From Oscillospiraceae bacterium (GTDB lineage Bacteria > Bacillota > Clostridia > Oscillospirales > SIG519), in contig SVMS01000003.1 in the NCBI GenBank assembly GCA_015067255.1, positions 1 to 64,000 of the forward strand: a stretch of DNA of 64,000 nt, given 5' to 3'. Position numbers and translations under genes: made by a program. Below, in pieces: positions 9,520 to 19,839 of the stretch (position 1 is its first letter; every line of letters begins with the position of its first letter). A model generated the notes under the pieces. It did not search any database. It was not told the origin of the DNA and saw only the letters and a list, made by a program, of their open reading frames with translations.

Positions 9520-9918
9520 TTACCAAACAAATGCGAGAACTTCGCCGCCAACGTTTTCTTTACGTGCAGCTCTGTCTGTCATTACGCCCTTAGAAGTTGA
9601 AACTATGGCAATACCAAGTCCCTTCATAACCTTAGGCATATCCTCGCAATTTGCGTATACTCTTAAGCCGGGTTTTGATATTCTCTTAAGTCCCTTAATA
9701 ACCTTTTCCTTTTCAGGAGTGTACTTTAAGGTAACACGGATAATACCCTGCTTGCTATCGTCAATTATCTGATAGTTTTTAATATATCCCTCATTAACAA
9801 GAATTTCAGCGATTGCTTTTTTCATGTTTGATGCGGGAATGTCAACCGTTTCGTGCTTAGCTGAATTTGCATTTCTGATTCTTGTCAGCATATCAGCTAT
9901 CGGATCGGTGATATACAT
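9520..9918 (-). CDS. rpsH: 30S ribosomal protein S8
   Basis: A 132-residue primary 16S-binding protein, starting [17 protein letters not shown] and ending with the S8 C-terminal block [20 protein letters not shown]. In E. coli S8 represses the spc operon by binding the rplE region of the mRNA; I saw no definite equivalent here. The position after rpsN is normal. Confidence 0.98.
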   Translation of the reverse strand: MYITDPIADMLTRIRNANSAKHETVDIPASNMKKAIAEILVNEGYIKNYQIIDDSKQGIIRVTLKYTPEKEKVIKGLKRISKPGLRVYANCEDMPKVMKGLGIAIVSTSKGVMTDRAARKENVGGEVLAFVW

Positions 9919-9940
9919 AGCGCCATTCCTCCTTCAAATA

Positions 9941-10126
9941 TTACCAACTGGCTTTTCTTACTCCCGGAATGTGTCCCTTATATGCTAACTCACGGAAACA
10001 AATACGGCAAATACCGTACTTTCTGAGGTAAGCATGGGGCCTTCCGCAGATTTTGCACCTGTTGTAAGCACGAGTAGAGAATTTCGGCTCTCTCTGCTGT
10101 TTTAAAATCATTGATTTTTTAGCCAT
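9941..10126 (-). CDS. rpsN: 30S ribosomal protein S14, zinc type
   Basis: A 61-residue protein ([20 protein letters not shown] to [12 protein letters not shown]), the short zinc form, with C24-X2-C27 and C40-X2-C43. The start at 10126 has AAGGAGG upstream; a longer open frame to 10297 only overlaps rplE. It helps assemble the 30S head. Also named rpsZ in some Firmicutes. Confidence 0.97.
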   Translation of the reverse strand: MAKKSMILKQQREPKFSTRAYNRCKICGRPHAYLRKYGICRICFRELAYKGHIPGVRKASW

Positions 10127-10139
10127 CTTACTGCCTCCT

Positions 10140-10679
10140 TTACTTAGCGAACGGAGCGCCCAATAGCGTGAGCAGCTCTCTTGCCTCTTCATCGGTATTT
10201 GCTGTTGTTGCAAATACAATGTCCATACCACGGATTTTGTCAATCTTGTCGAACTCGATTTCCGGGAAGATAAGCTGTTCCTTAATTCCCATTGCATAAT
10301 TTCCTCTGCCGTCGAAAGCGTCGGGCTTTATGCCACGGAAGTCACGTACACGGGGAAGAGCTACACTGAAGAGTCTGTCAACAAACTCATACATTTTGTC
10401 GCCTCTTAATGTAACCTTTGCACCAATGTTCATACCCTCACGAAGCTTAAAATTAGCAACAGATTTACGAGCCTTTGTGGGAACTGCCTTCTGACCGGTG
10501 ATAATTCCCAAGTCGTTTATAATGCTGTCAATTGCTTTGGAGTTATCTTTAGCTTCTCCGCAGCCTACGTTTATAACGACCTTATCAAGCTTCGGAATCT
10601 GCATCGGGCTCTTATATGAAAACTTTTTCATAAGTGCGGGAGCAACTTCGTTTTTATAAAAATCTTTCAATCTTGCCAA
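10140..10679 (-). CDS. rplE: 50S ribosomal protein L5
   Basis: A 179-residue 5S-rRNA-binding protein with [35 protein letters not shown]-type core (about residues 60-80) and the C-terminal block [20 protein letters not shown]. It contacts P-site tRNA in the central protuberance. It follows rplX by 18 nt with AAAGGAGG before the start. Confidence 0.98.
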   Translation of the reverse strand: MARLKDFYKNEVAPALMKKFSYKSPMQIPKLDKVVINVGCGEAKDNSKAIDSIINDLGIITGQKAVPTKARKSVANFKLREGMNIGAKVTLRGDKMYEFVDRLFSVALPRVRDFRGIKPDAFDGRGNYAMGIKEQLIFPEIEFDKIDKIRGMDIVFATTANTDEEARELLTLLGAPFAK

Positions 10680-10697
10680 TGCAATCTGCCTCCTTTA

Positions 10698-11024
10698 CTA
10701 TATCGTCTCACGGCAGTCGGAGTTTTTGCAAACTCTTACCTTTGTGCCGTCGGACAGAATTGTACGGCCTACTCTTGTAGGTTTGCCGCACTTAGGGCAA
10801 ACAAGCATAACCTTTGAAGCGTACAAGGGGCCCTCAGCCTTTAAGATACCGCCCGCTTCACCTTGACGGCGGGGCTTAACGTGCTTTGTAACCATATTGC
10901 AGCCTTCAACGATAACTTTGCCTTCCTTAGGGGATACTTCAAGAACTTTGCCCTTCTTGCCTTTGCTTTTTCCTGAAATAACTATAACAGTGTCGCCCTT
11001 TTTAACATGTAATTTCTTTATCAT
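10698..11024 (-). CDS. rplX: 50S ribosomal protein L24
   Basis: A 108-residue protein with an N-terminal KOW motif ([20 protein letters not shown]) and the L24 block [18 protein letters not shown]. The C-terminal part has CPKCGK and a CKNSDC pair, a likely zinc ribbon where many L24 proteins have DPKTGK. It is an early 23S assembly initiator. Its place between rplN and rplE is standard. Confidence 0.98.
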   Translation of the reverse strand: MIKKLHVKKGDTVIVISGKSKGKKGKVLEVSPKEGKVIVEGCNMVTKHVKPRRQGEAGGILKAEGPLYASKVMLVCPKCGKPTRVGRTILSDGTKVRVCKNSDCRETI

Positions 11025-11039
11025 TTCGCAACACCTCCA

Positions 11040-11408
11040 CTATAATACTTCGGGAGCAAGTGATAATATCTTGGTATATTCTTTATCACGAAGCTCTCTT
11101 GCTATCGGTCCAAAAATACGGGTTCCTTTAGGATTCTTATCATCTCTGATAATAACTGCCGCATTTTCATCAAAGCGGATATGAGAACCGTCGGGACGCT
11201 TAACACCTTTTACGGTACGTACTACGACTGCCTTAACCACTTCACCTTTTTTAACAACGCCGCCGGGAGTTGCTTTCTTAACGGAGGCGATAATAACATC
11301 TCCTATGCCTGCGAACTTCTTGCCGGAACCACCGAGAACTCTGATACACATTATCTCTTTTGCGCCGGTATTGTCCGCAACCTTAAGATATGATTGCTGT
11401 TGTACCAC
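11040..11408 (-). CDS. rplN: 50S ribosomal protein L14
   Basis: A 122-residue protein beginning [19 protein letters not shown] and including [20 protein letters not shown], diagnostic for L14. It forms an inter-subunit bridge and the binding site for the silencing factor RsfS. GGAGG precedes the start. The rpsQ gene is 43 nt upstream. Confidence 0.98.
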   Translation of the reverse strand: MVQQQSYLKVADNTGAKEIMCIRVLGGSGKKFAGIGDVIIASVKKATPGGVVKKGEVVKAVVVRTVKGVKRPDGSHIRFDENAAVIIRDDKNPKGTRIFGPIARELRDKEYTKILSLAPEVL

Positions 11409-11451
11409 GGTAAATCCTCCTTTCCCTCTTTTGAGAGGGTTTTAAAATACA

Positions 11452-11712
11452 TTATTTTGCTTTTTCTATAATTTCAACAAGACGCCAGTGCTTATCCTTG
11501 GAAATAGGACGTGTTTCCATAATACGAACCTTATCTCCTATTGAACACTCGTTATTCTCATCGTGCGCCTTTATTTTATCGGTTCTTTTCAAAACCTTCT
11601 TGTAAAGAGGATGTGTAACGTTGCCTTTTATGGTTACAACGATTGTCTTGTCCATTTTATTGGAGGTTACAACACCGATTCTTTCTTTTCTTAATGCTCT
11701 TTCACTCATCAC
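11452..11712 (-). CDS. rpsQ: 30S ribosomal protein S17
   Basis: An 86-residue OB-fold protein with [19 protein letters not shown] and the C-terminal [13 protein letters not shown]. It binds 16S early in assembly. Two adjacent ATG codons begin the frame, so the protein could be one residue shorter. It follows rpmC by 29 nt. Confidence 0.97.
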   Translation of the reverse strand: MMSERALRKERIGVVTSNKMDKTIVVTIKGNVTHPLYKKVLKRTDKIKAHDENNECSIGDKVRIMETRPISKDKHWRLVEIIEKAK

Positions 11713-11741
11713 AAACCATCCTTTCCATTAAAGCAGAACGC

Positions 11742-11942
11742 TTACGCATTCTCCTTTAACTCCTTTTCACGAAGAATTGTCTTGACTCTTGCAATATCCT
11801 TCTTAATAGCTGCAAGCTTCAAAGGATTGTCAAGCTGATTTGTAGCATGCTGAAATCTGAGGATAAAAAGGTTTTGTTTTAAGTCCTTAAGCTTATCGTT
11901 AAGCTCTGCAAGAGACATTTCTCTTAATTCGTTAGCCTTCAT
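11742..11942 (-). CDS. rpmC: 50S ribosomal protein L29
   Basis: A 66-residue two-helix protein with ELREMSLAELNDKLKDLKQN and the central LFILRFQHATNQLDNP, standard for L29. It lies by the exit tunnel, where trigger factor and SRP dock. Its first base overlaps the last base of the rplP stop, indicating tight translational coupling. Confidence 0.97.
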   Translation of the reverse strand: MKANELREMSLAELNDKLKDLKQNLFILRFQHATNQLDNPLKLAAIKKDIARVKTILREKELKENA

Positions 11943-12370
11943 TAATCCTCACCTCCACATTTTTCCTCTTTTTTAACAAATTTACATTTAATAGGAAGCT
12001 TATGTGCTGCAAGACGCATTGCTTCACGTGCAACCTCTTCGCTTACGCCGGCGATTTCAAACATTACTCTGCCGGGCTTAACTACTGCTACCCAATATTC
12101 AGGTGAACCTTTACCTGAACCCATTCGAGTTTCAGCAGGCTTCTGAGTTACAGGCTTGTCAGGGAAAATCTTTATCCAAACCTGACCGCCTCTTTTGATA
12201 TAACGGGTCATAGCAATACGGGCTGCTTCTATTTGATTGCTGGTAATCCAAGAGGACTCCAATGCCTGCAAACCGTACTCACCGTATGTTACGGTATTAC
12301 CTCTGGTTGCAACGCCCTTCATTCTTCCACGCTGTACTCTTCTGTACTTAACTCTTTTTGGCATTAACAT
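11942..12370 (-). CDS. rplP: 50S ribosomal protein L16
   Basis: A 142-residue protein starting [19 protein letters not shown], with the typical core [21 protein letters not shown] and [17 protein letters not shown]. It organises the A-site region of the large subunit. The start overlaps the end of rpsC by 23 nt; a second ATG two codons in gives almost the same protein. Confidence 0.97.
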   Translation of the reverse strand: MLMPKRVKYRRVQRGRMKGVATRGNTVTYGEYGLQALESSWITSNQIEAARIAMTRYIKRGGQVWIKIFPDKPVTQKPAETRMGSGKGSPEYWVAVVKPGRVMFEIAGVSEEVAREAMRLAAHKLPIKCKFVKKEEKCGGED

Positions 12371-13040
12371 TGGGTTTTCCTCCTTCCTTTGCTACAGGAA
12401 CCTTCTTAACATTGTTAAGAACTTCACCCTTGTATATCCAAACCTTAACACCGATTTTACCGTAGGTTGTATTTGCCTCTGCAAAACCGTAGTCAATGTC
12501 TGCTCTTAATGTCTGTAGGGGAATAGTTCCTTCATGATATTGCTCTGTTCTTGCGATTTCGGCACCGCCCAAACGTCCGCTTACGCTGACTTTGATACCC
12601 TTGGAACCGAATTTCATAGCTCTGCCGATTGACTGCTTCATAGCTCTTCTGAAAGAAACACGTCTTTCAAGCTGTTCTGCAATGTTCTCGGAAACAAGCT
12701 GTGCATTTGTATCAGCTGATTTTACCTCTGCAAAGTTGAGAAGTATTTTCTTGCCGATAAGAGCTTCAACCTGTCCTCTCAGCTTATCCTTTTCTGCACC
12801 GTTTCTTCCGATTGCCATACCTAAACGTGCAACGTGAACGGTTATACGGATTTTGGAGGAGGGTCTTTCAATTTCAATCTTGGAAACGCCTGCTTTGTAC
12901 AGTGCTTTCTTTATGAAATCTCTGATTTTTTTATCTTCAACGATATAGTCTCCGAAGCAGTTGTCCTTAACGAACCAACGGGAGTCCCAATCCTTGATAA
13001 CGCCGACTCTTAAGCCGTGCGGATTAACCTTCTGTCCCAT
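12348..13040 (-). CDS. rpsC: 30S ribosomal protein S3
   Basis: A 230-residue protein with [20 protein letters not shown], an N-terminal KH domain around [16 protein letters not shown], and the C-terminal domain with [17 protein letters not shown]. It lines the mRNA entry tunnel and has helicase-like action with S4 and S5. It follows rplV by 18 nt with AAGGAGG before the start. Confidence 0.98.
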   Translation of the reverse strand: MGQKVNPHGLRVGVIKDWDSRWFVKDNCFGDYIVEDKKIRDFIKKALYKAGVSKIEIERPSSKIRITVHVARLGMAIGRNGAEKDKLRGQVEALIGKKILLNFAEVKSADTNAQLVSENIAEQLERRVSFRRAMKQSIGRAMKFGSKGIKVSVSGRLGGAEIARTEQYHEGTIPLQTLRADIDYGFAEANTTYGKIGVKVWIYKGEVLNNVKKVPVAKEGGKPNVNAKKS

Positions 13041-13058
13041 AATGTTACCTCCTTTTCC

Positions 13059-13394
13059 TTAATCCTTCTCTTTAAGTACCATCGTAATATGTGATGTTCT
13101 CTTGAGAATTCTGAATGCTCTGCCCTGTGCTCTGGGCATAATCCTCTTCAATGTAGGACCGGGGCATACGAAACATTCAGCCACATATAATTTTGAGGTA
13201 TCCATAGAGTGATTGTTTTCTGCATTTGCAATTGCTGATTTTAACAGCTTAACAAGATACTCGGAAGCAGCCTTCGGAGTATTCTTTAAAATTGCCATTG
13301 CTGTAACTGTATCCTTTCCTCTGATAAGGTCAAGAACTATACTTACCTTACGGGGAGAAATACGTACATAACGCAAATAAGCTTTTGCTTCCAT
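13059..13394 (-). CDS. rplV: 50S ribosomal protein L22
   Basis: A 111-residue protein starting [20 protein letters not shown], with the tunnel-lining beta-hairpin near [20 protein letters not shown]. It contacts all six 23S domains and is a site of macrolide-resistance mutations; the hairpin looks full-length here. Standard position between rpsS and rpsC. Confidence 0.98.
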   Translation of the reverse strand: MEAKAYLRYVRISPRKVSIVLDLIRGKDTVTAMAILKNTPKAASEYLVKLLKSAIANAENNHSMDTSKLYVAECFVCPGPTLKRIMPRAQGRAFRILKRTSHITMVLKEKD

Positions 13395-13406
13395 TTTACT
13401 GCCTCC

Positions 13407-13685
13407 TTACTTTGTGTTTGTTGTTTTTGAGCCGGAGTGTCCCTTAAAAAGTCTTGTAGGTGCAAACTCGCCCAATTTATGACCAACCATATCCTCAGTA
13501 ACATATACCGGAACATGTTTTCTGCCGTCATGAACTGCAAGTGTATGTCCCACAAAATCCGGGAAGATTGTTGAAGCTCTCGACCAGGTTTTGAGAACTC
13601 TTTTTTCACCGGCAGCGTTCATTTGCTGTATTCTAACCAAAAGCTTCGGGTCAACAAAAGGTCCCTTTTTAACGCTTCTGCCCAT
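13407..13685 (-). CDS. rpsS: 30S ribosomal protein S19
   Basis: A 92-residue protein starting [19 protein letters not shown], with the diagnostic block [19 protein letters not shown]. It forms the head complex with S13 near the A-site tRNA. It lies between rplB and rplV. Confidence 0.98.
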   Translation of the reverse strand: MGRSVKKGPFVDPKLLVRIQQMNAAGEKRVLKTWSRASTIFPDFVGHTLAVHDGRKHVPVYVTEDMVGHKLGEFAPTRLFKGHSGSKTTNTK

Positions 13686-13714
13686 GTGTAATTCATCCTT
13701 TCTTTATGAGAATA

Positions 13715-14551
13715 TTACTTGCCGTTTCTTCTCTTTACGATAAACTTGTCAGACTTGTTTTTCTTTGCTCTTGTCTTATATCCTAAAGCAGGCTTACCCC
13801 AAGGAGTAACAGGACCGCTACGTCCGATAGGAGATTTACCTTCACCACCACCGTGAGGGTGATCGCAGGGGTTCATAACTGAACCACGAACTGTAGGACG
13901 GATACCCATATGACGAGTTCTGCCCGCCTTACCGATGTTAACCTTTGACTGATCAAGATTTGAAACCTGACCAATGGTAGCTTTACAATTAAGTCTTATA
14001 AGTCTCATTTCGCCTGAGGGAAGTCTTACCATTGCATATCCGTTTTCTTTACCCATAAGCTGAGCGGAGTTACCGGCGGAACGTACAAGCTGTGCGCCCT
14101 TTCCGGGATAAAGCTCAATATTGTGGATAACAGTACCTTCGGGAATGTTTGATATAGGTAAGCAGTTTCCGGGCTTAATATCTGCATTCTCACTGCTTAT
14201 AACAGTGTCGCCCTCTTTGAGTCCGTGAGGAGCTATGATGTAGCTCTTTGTGCCGTCCTCATAAACTATAAGTGCGATAAATGCTGTACGGTTAGGATCG
14301 TATTCAATAGATGCAACCGTTGCAGGCATATCAACTTTATTTCTCTTAAAGTCAATAATTCTGTATTTCTTTTTGTTTCCGCCGCCGTGATGACGAACGG
14401 TAATTCTTCCGTAGCTGTTTCTGCCGGATTTCTTTTTGAGCTTAGTCAGAAGGGATTTTTCGGGTGCCTTATTCTTGGTAAGCTCTTCAAAAGTAAGAGT
14501 TGTCTTTTGTCTTGTACCCGGCGTAACAGGGTTATAGGTTTTAATTCCCAC
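13715..14551 (-). CDS. rplB: 50S ribosomal protein L2
   Basis: A 278-residue protein with [20 protein letters not shown] near the N-terminus and the conserved C-terminal [18 protein letters not shown], which carries the histidine long linked to peptidyl-transfer activity. Length and motifs are typical. It follows rplW by 13 nt. Confidence 0.98.
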   Translation of the reverse strand: MGIKTYNPVTPGTRQKTTLTFEELTKNKAPEKSLLTKLKKKSGRNSYGRITVRHHGGGNKKKYRIIDFKRNKVDMPATVASIEYDPNRTAFIALIVYEDGTKSYIIAPHGLKEGDTVISSENADIKPGNCLPISNIPEGTVIHNIELYPGKGAQLVRSAGNSAQLMGKENGYAMVRLPSGEMRLIRLNCKATIGQVSNLDQSKVNIGKAGRTRHMGIRPTVRGSVMNPCDHPHGGGEGKSPIGRSGPVTPWGKPALGYKTRAKKNKSDKFIVKRRNGK

Positions 14552-14564
14552 TAAGTTTCACTCC

Positions 14565-14861
14565 TTACATCATACTGTCGAAGAATTCGATAGTCTTGGA
14601 CTTTTCTTTCAATGTAACTATCGCTTTCTTCCATGAGCGTGTTCTTCCGGCATGTACGCCCATTCTCTTGTTCTTTCCTCTGACGTTGATTGTGTTTACT
14701 TTCTCAACCTCAACGGAGAAAAGCTCCTCAACAGCTTTTCTGATTTCAACCTTATTAGCTGTTTTAGCTACCTCAAAGGTGTATCTCTTGTTTGCAATAC
14801 CGTCCATACTTTTTTCAGTAATGATAGGTCTGATAATAATATCCTGTGCAAAGCTGCTCAT
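14565..14861 (-). CDS. rplW: 50S ribosomal protein L23
   Basis: A 98-residue protein with [17 protein letters not shown], the usual L23 start, and the RNA-binding loop [20 protein letters not shown]. It is the docking site for trigger factor and SRP at the exit tunnel. It overlaps the rplD stop codon by one base. Confidence 0.98.
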   Translation of the reverse strand: MSSFAQDIIIRPIITEKSMDGIANKRYTFEVAKTANKVEIRKAVEELFSVEVEKVNTINVRGKNKRMGVHAGRTRSWKKAIVTLKEKSKTIEFFDSMM

Positions 14862-15484
14862 TATGCGTACACCTCCTCAATTTTTGCAACTGCGTCCTTA
14901 GAAATAACCAAGGTGTTGTACTTCAATAAATCATAGGTATTGATAGTATTAACAGCTGCTGTTTTAATTCCTTGAATGTTTGCCGCACTCTTAATAACAT
15001 TTTTATCTGCCTCTGCGGTAACAATCATAGCCTTTCCGGAAACCTTAAGAGCAGAAAGCATATTAACAATGCTCTTTGTTTTGATAGCATCAAGAGAAAT
15101 GCTGTCAACAACAATGATGCTCTCCTCGGCAACCTTGGAGGACAGAGCAGACTTAAGAGCCACTCTCTTTGTTTTCTTTGTAAGGGAATAGCTGTAATCT
15201 CTGGGCTTAGGACCAAGAGCAATACCGCCGTGTGTCCACTGGGGAGCACGTGTTGAACCCTGACGGGCTCTGCCTGTTCCCTTTTGTCTCCAGGGCTTAA
15301 TACCGCCGCCGGAAACCTCTGATCTTGTCAGAGTTGACTGTGTACCCTGTCTCTGATTTGCAAGATAGTTTACAACAGCCATATGCATAACAGTTTTATT
15401 TATATTTGCGCCGAAAACGGAATCTGCAAGAGTAATCTCGCCGACCTCTTTACCGGCCATATCATAAACTTTTACGTTTGGCAT
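14861..15484 (-). CDS. rplD: 50S ribosomal protein L4
   Basis: A 207-residue protein with the extended tunnel loop around [20 protein letters not shown] and a globular domain ending with [12 protein letters not shown]. In gamma-proteobacteria L4 regulates the S10 operon by binding its leader; a long leader exists here, but L4 control in Clostridia is not something I can show. It follows rplC by 22 nt. Confidence 0.98.
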   Translation of the reverse strand: MPNVKVYDMAGKEVGEITLADSVFGANINKTVMHMAVVNYLANQRQGTQSTLTRSEVSGGGIKPWRQKGTGRARQGSTRAPQWTHGGIALGPKPRDYSYSLTKKTKRVALKSALSSKVAEESIIVVDSISLDAIKTKSIVNMLSALKVSGKAMIVTAEADKNVIKSAANIQGIKTAAVNTINTYDLLKYNTLVISKDAVAKIEEVYA

Positions 15485-15506
15485 AACATTTCCTCCTTTC
15501 GTAGCA

Positions 15507-16139
15507 CTACTTACTCTTTACTGCGCTCTTTAAAAGTACAACCGAGCCCTTAGGACCGGGAATAGCACCCTTAACCGCAATAAGATTTTTTTCAGCATCA
15601 ATTTTTACCACGGAAAGATTTTGAACAGTTATTCTTTCACTTCCCATGTGTCCCGGCATAACCTTACCCTTCATAACTCTTGAAGGTGTTGAGCAGGAAC
15701 CCATTGAGCCCTGACCTCTGTGATATCCGGAACCGTGAGCCATAGGACCTCTGTGTGTGCCCCATCTTTTGATAGTGCCTGCGAAGCCTTTACCCTTTGA
15801 TGTTCCTGTAACGTCAACCTTCTGGCCTTCTTCAAAGATGTCAATCTTGATGATGTCGCCGATGTTTACATCGTCACAGTTTTCTGTTCTGAATTCACGA
15901 AGATACTTTTTGTAAGCCACGGAAGCCTTGTCAAACTGGCCCTTCACAGGCTTAGCAATTCTTTTTTCTGTTGTGTCGGAGAAACCTATCTGAACAGCGC
16001 AGTAGCCGTCCTTCTCAAAGGTTTTCTTGGAAACAACGGGGCAAGGACCAGCCTCAATTACAGTAACGGGAACAAGGTCGCCGTTTTCGGTAAAGATCTG
16101 TGTCATGCCGATTTTTTTGCCGATAATTCCTTTTAGCAT
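15507..16139 (-). CDS. rplC: 50S ribosomal protein L3
   Basis: A 210-residue protein starting [20 protein letters not shown], with the conserved central block [20 protein letters not shown] whose long loop reaches the peptidyl-transferase centre. GGAGG precedes the start. It lies 68 nt after rpsJ. Confidence 0.98.
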   Translation of the reverse strand: MLKGIIGKKIGMTQIFTENGDLVPVTVIEAGPCPVVSKKTFEKDGYCAVQIGFSDTTEKRIAKPVKGQFDKASVAYKKYLREFRTENCDDVNIGDIIKIDIFEEGQKVDVTGTSKGKGFAGTIKRWGTHRGPMAHGSGYHRGQGSMGSCSTPSRVMKGKVMPGHMGSERITVQNLSVVKIDAEKNLIAVKGAIPGPKGSVVLLKSAVKSK

Positions 16140-16207
16140 AATTTTTTTCCTCCTAATTGGTTATTGGTTGGGCTTTCCCCAACTTGACCAGCGGGCATCT
16201 ACGAAGA

Positions 16208-16522
16208 CTAATCTAATTTAACTTCGAATTCAACGCCTGCGGGAAGCTCAAGACTCATAAGAGCTTCTTTTGTTTTAGCCGACGGCTTGAAGATGTCAAT
16301 TAAACGCTTGTGTGTTCTCATTTCGAACTGCTCTCTGCTGTCCTTATACTTATGAACTGCACGAAGAATAGTAACGATTTCCTTCTCTGTGGGTAGCGGA
16401 ATGGGGCCGGATACCTTAGAGCCTGAACGCTTAGCTGTTTCTACAATCTTCTCTGCTGCGATATCAACAAGAGTATGGTCGTAGCCCTTAAGTCTGATTC
16501 TCATTTTTTCTTTTACTGCCAT
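16208..16522 (-). CDS. rpsJ: 30S ribosomal protein S10
   Basis: A 104-residue protein ([18 protein letters not shown] to [11 protein letters not shown]). S10 acts in the 30S head and, as NusE with NusB, in transcription antitermination. I chose ATG at 16522 because AAGGAGG lies upstream and it matches the family start; an in-frame ATG-less extension to 16567 has no support. It is the first gene of the superoperon; fusA and tufA, often upstream, are absent. Confidence 0.97.
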   Translation of the reverse strand: MAVKEKMRIRLKGYDHTLVDIAAEKIVETAKRSGSKVSGPIPLPTEKEIVTILRAVHKYKDSREQFEMRTHKRLIDIFKPSAKTKEALMSLELPAGVEFEVKLD

Positions 16523-16835
16523 TTTGCTCGCCTCCTTAAAATTTTCTTTTGGTTTGGCGGCTAACAAATCCTAACACTCTTCCGTGTGTTTCACCCTCTC
16601 CCATTATAAAACCGGAAATTATACTCAATAATTTCATCCGGCTTATTCAGGTGAATACTTTTTCTTTGCGGGCATCCGCAAAGGGACATAAGAGCATTCG
16701 GTATTTGTCGCCCGGTTTAAAATCGGACATACTCAGCGGAAATTCCCTGCAACAAATGCAGCCACCTCCCGCTTCATCGCACAGTAGGCTCATCATACGC
16801 AAAAAAGCGCAGAATTCCCCTACTAAAAGTCTCGC
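16523..16835 (-). promoter_or_regulatory. Long structured 5' leader of the S10 superoperon
   Basis: About 310 nt lie between the predicted start site and rpsJ. They contain a perfect 8-bp hairpin CTTTGCGG/CCGCAAAG with a 4-nt loop (16664-16683) and a second bulged stem (16612-16641, CCGG at both ends) followed on the minus strand by TTTTATAAT. No coding frame is convincing. Such leaders commonly hold r-protein or antitermination control; which ligand acts here is unknown. Confidence 0.55.
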
Positions 16836-16841
16836 TTGCTT

Positions 16842-16870
16842 ATTCTATCATAAATAAAATCAAATTGCAA
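16842..16870 (-). promoter_or_regulatory. Promoter of the S10-spc-alpha superoperon
   Basis: Minus-strand -35 TTGCAA (16865-16870), 17-nt spacer, -10 TAGAAT (16842-16847), with an A/T-rich upstream region. It is the only good promoter upstream of rpsJ that I found and would drive about 16 kb. Confidence 0.75.
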
Positions 16871-17011
16871 GCATTTTTTTCAAAAAAATAAAAAAATTTT
16901 TAATACCAAAAATTATTCTTTTTTCATCTCTTTAAAAGCCCTTATTTATATATTATATATAATAATGTAGCTTTTTCAATTTTTCTGCAATCCGATTTCA
17001 AACAAAACAAA

Positions 17012-17036
17012 AGCTCCCGATTTAAAATCGAGAGCT
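17012..17036 (-). terminator. Intrinsic terminator upstream of the S10 promoter
   Basis: On the minus strand a stem AGCTCTCGATTT/AAATCGGGAGCT (one U-G pair) is followed by TTTTGTTTTGTTT. It would stop transcription from the lipoprotein operon before the S10 promoter. Confidence 0.75.
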
Positions 17037-17228
17037 CTCAGACTGTTAAAAAAACAGGATTTTTCCGTTTCAGTTATTCGAAAAATGAGTACAAGCCGAT
17101 TTTATTTGATTTTTATTCCCTTGCTTTTTAAAAACAAAATAAAATCCTCTTTGCTGCCTTTTGTAAAAGTATCTTTTCCGAAAATGTAAATCAAATTTGC
17201 TTTTGATTGAGATTTTCAAGTTATAAAT

Positions 17229-17270
17229 GAAAATAGAGTTATCCCGAAATTACGAGATAACTCTATTTTC
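17229..17270. terminator. Strong hairpin after the lipoprotein operon
   Basis: A perfect 15-bp stem GAAAATAGAGTTATC with a 12-nt loop lies 120 nt beyond the stop at 17393. The T-content after it is modest on the minus strand, so it may act with the hairpin at 17012-17036. Confidence 0.5.
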
Positions 17271-17392
17271 GATGATATAACAAAAATCATACCAAAGAAA
17301 ATGTAGTTGAAAACTTTGTTTTTAAGCAGTAAAACCGCCGAAAGTATGACGACTATTCCTGCAGTAACTGTATCATTTAGTAAGAATTGCAT

Positions 17393-18556
17393 TTATTTCA
17401 ATTTAAATCTTAAAATTGATTCAAACCCTTCTGGTGTCACCTGTGATGAACAATAGACAAAAGTTGATTTATTATCTGAAGCCGTATATGTAACATCTTC
17501 AAGAGGACAAATCGTTGCTACTCTTTCATTTTTTAAATCATAAGCCAACAGGTTTTCAGTGTCTGAAAAAATTAACACATCACCAATCATTTCGCAAATA
17601 ATACCGAATCTATTAATCTCATTATCGTTTTTACCTTCCCATTTAAGTAGGCATATCATATGGTCTGTATTATCTTCAAAATCATGCATTTTCAAACCGT
17701 TACCATCGCGCATCAAAAGTCTGCTACCAAAAAACTTTAGTTTCAGATAGTCGTTTTTATTCCACACGTCAAGATATATTTCGCTAACAAACTCGTTTGT
17801 ATCAATAGTCCACACAAGGATTTGTGATGTTATGTAATCAAAACTCATAGAATAATTGTTCTTAATGTTTTTAGTATAAATACCACTATGCATCATTGTA
17901 GCCGAACCTATTGAATTTATAATTCCATCACTTTTTGAGTTAAAATGATAATGTGTAACTTTTAACTTTTCATTATAATCGTATGGCTGCCCAAATTCAC
18001 TTGAGGGTCGTTCTCTTACCGTAATATAATCTCCTGCTTCTGTAAAATATGGTAAATTATCTTCATAAAGTTCAAATAATCTTTTTACGGATTTTTCTTT
18101 AGGATTATATGACATAATATTATATCCGTAACCGTCAGCTTCGTTAACTGCAAATATAAAACAACCGTCTTTCTCGAAAATAGGAGTTATTACATCCGCT
18201 TTGTAAATTTCAATAGGGCTATGTCCTGAAATGTTATAAAGCGTATCTCTTTCATCTTCCTGCACAACTGCAAAAAACTCACCGCCTGCAGTACCAACTC
18301 CGGTTGGCGTATAATGTTCACCCAAAATTTCTATTTCTTCAATATCGAAAATATCAGTTGTTTTACAGGTTTCTGCTGTAGATACCAAATCCACTGTTTT
18401 TGAGCAATTGAATCCCACAGCCATACTGCTTGAAAACTTTAACTCATAATTTTCGTTTTCGCTATTTTGATTATATTCTTTAACTACGGTTTCTTTACAA
18501 CCACATAAGTTTATTACAATACATAGTATGATGGTTAGTGTTATGAATTTTTTCAC
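17393..18556 (-). CDS. Putative lipoprotein, possible beta-propeller
   Basis: A 387-residue protein of unrecognised family. The N-terminus is a lipoprotein signal peptide with lipobox L17-C18-G19-C20, so the mature protein should be tethered outside the membrane at C20. The rest is rich in short beta-type segments with repeated aromatic/Asp patterns (for example YNIMSYNPKEKSVKRLFE and LLAYDLKNERVATICPL), which suggests a beta-propeller, but I cannot count blades. It starts with GTG, overlapping the upstream gene stop by 4 nt (GTGA), so translation is coupled. It is the last gene of the AraC-headed group. Confidence 0.8.
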   Translation of the reverse strand: MKKFITLTIILCIVINLCGCKETVVKEYNQNSENENYELKFSSSMAVGFNCSKTVDLVSTAETCKTTDIFDIEEIEILGEHYTPTGVGTAGGEFFAVVQEDERDTLYNISGHSPIEIYKADVITPIFEKDGCFIFAVNEADGYGYNIMSYNPKEKSVKRLFELYEDNLPYFTEAGDYITVRERPSSEFGQPYDYNEKLKVTHYHFNSKSDGIINSIGSATMMHSGIYTKNIKNNYSMSFDYITSQILVWTIDTNEFVSEIYLDVWNKNDYLKLKFFGSRLLMRDGNGLKMHDFEDNTDHMICLLKWEGKNDNEINRFGIICEMIGDVLIFSDTENLLAYDLKNERVATICPLEDVTYTASDNKSTFVYCSSQVTPEGFESILRFKLK

Positions 18557-19812
18557 GGAAAAATCACCCCAAACTCTTTATATCTAAATCTGTCTGTAGG
18601 ACTAAAAGTAAAAGGATCTAATTCTTTAACGGTATTATATTTATTTAAACTTTGCGGTAAGTGTGACGTATCTCCGTTTACTGCTGCAACATGGTATTTT
18701 GCTTGCATATGTTTAAAATCCTCGGTTATGTATAAAAACGCCATTGCTTCGGGGATATATAATTTTGTTGATATTATCATCCCATCCTCTGAAACTGAAA
18801 TCCCCTCTGGCATAAGGCTATCTTCATTCAAAAATTGACACAAAAATGGGAACATTATTATTTTGTCTGCCTGCTCAAAGTTGATAAAGCTTTTTTGACT
18901 GGCAAAAGTATACATATAATTATTGTACTCTGTTAAAAGGTTGCAGTCGGTCGGAAGAGATTTGCTTAATATTACATCCCTGTTTTGAATATTTGCAGAC
19001 CTTCCCGGTTCAGTCAATTTTGCTAATTCAAATTTTTTGTTTCTGAAATTATCGATTAGCATATACACATATCCGTCATCACCATAAAGCTGTAATGTCG
19101 ATGAATTATAATTATTTTCAAAATAAATTTCCTTGCCTATATTTGGTCTTCCCATAAGATGCATATTACATCCAACCGCATTGTAAACATCGTAAATTTT
19201 TTCTACCGATATCGCATTATTTACCAAACCCGGTTCTTCGATAAAATCAATATTAGGTCTTTGGTTTATTATAATATTGGTGGATGGAGTTGAGGAAGAC
19301 GATGTAGAGGATACAGTTTCTTCATTCTCTTCTTTAATTTCAAAATCTTTAAGAATAATGTTTTTGGCTATTTCTTCAATAACCCATTTTTCCACGGATA
19401 TATCAAAAAACATATCAATGACTACATCATTAACTTTATAGGTAATAATATTACCTCTGCCTTTATCGGTGGTTATAAAACAGTTTTCAGATATTTTCGT
19501 ATATTTTGCATCATCTATAGGAACAATTTTTTCTTTAACAGAAAAAATATCGTCCTCACCCAAATAGTTTATATTTAATACTACATTTCCAATTTGTTGG
19601 CCTAATTCATCACGAAATTCTATTAGGTTACGCCCGTCCCAAATTTCTGTATAAACCCATGAATCAGGTATAGTAAAAACTATTGTTTTTTTTAAAAAAT
19701 CATCATTTTTATATTCTATTTTTTTAAAATTATTATTTTGGCGACTACTGTCACATCCGCAAATACATATTAGTAGACCCAAAATCAAGAATATAGAAAT
19801 TATTTTTTTCAC
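18553..19812 (-). CDS. Putative lipoprotein with Ser/Thr-rich linker
   Basis: A 419-residue protein of unrecognised family. A signal peptide ends in I-C-G-C20, a lipobox, predicting a lipid-anchored surface protein. Residues about 35-155 form one compact beta-rich region (IVFTIPDSWVYTEIWDGRN onward), then a low-complexity linker SSTSSSSTPSTN, then a second domain of about 240 residues. Start is GTG with AAAGGATG upstream. It overlaps the next gene by 4 nt. The pairing with another lipoprotein suggests that the two work together at the cell surface. Confidence 0.8.
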   Translation of the reverse strand: MKKIISIFLILGLLICICGCDSSRQNNNFKKIEYKNDDFLKKTIVFTIPDSWVYTEIWDGRNLIEFRDELGQQIGNVVLNINYLGEDDIFSVKEKIVPIDDAKYTKISENCFITTDKGRGNIITYKVNDVVIDMFFDISVEKWVIEEIAKNIILKDFEIKEENEETVSSTSSSSTPSTNIIINQRPNIDFIEEPGLVNNAISVEKIYDVYNAVGCNMHLMGRPNIGKEIYFENNYNSSTLQLYGDDGYVYMLIDNFRNKKFELAKLTEPGRSANIQNRDVILSKSLPTDCNLLTEYNNYMYTFASQKSFINFEQADKIIMFPFLCQFLNEDSLMPEGISVSEDGMIISTKLYIPEAMAFLYITEDFKHMQAKYHVAAVNGDTSHLPQSLNKYNTVKELDPFTFSPTDRFRYKEFGVIFP

Positions 19813-19839
19813 TTAATCGCATCCTTTATCGCTATGATT

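Larger units (their letters stand above)
16871..17392. other. Intergenic region between ribosomal operon and lipoprotein genes
   Basis: This AT-rich 520-nt stretch contains two hairpins (listed separately at 17012-17036 and 17229-17270) and no credible gene on either strand. Confidence 0.6.
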
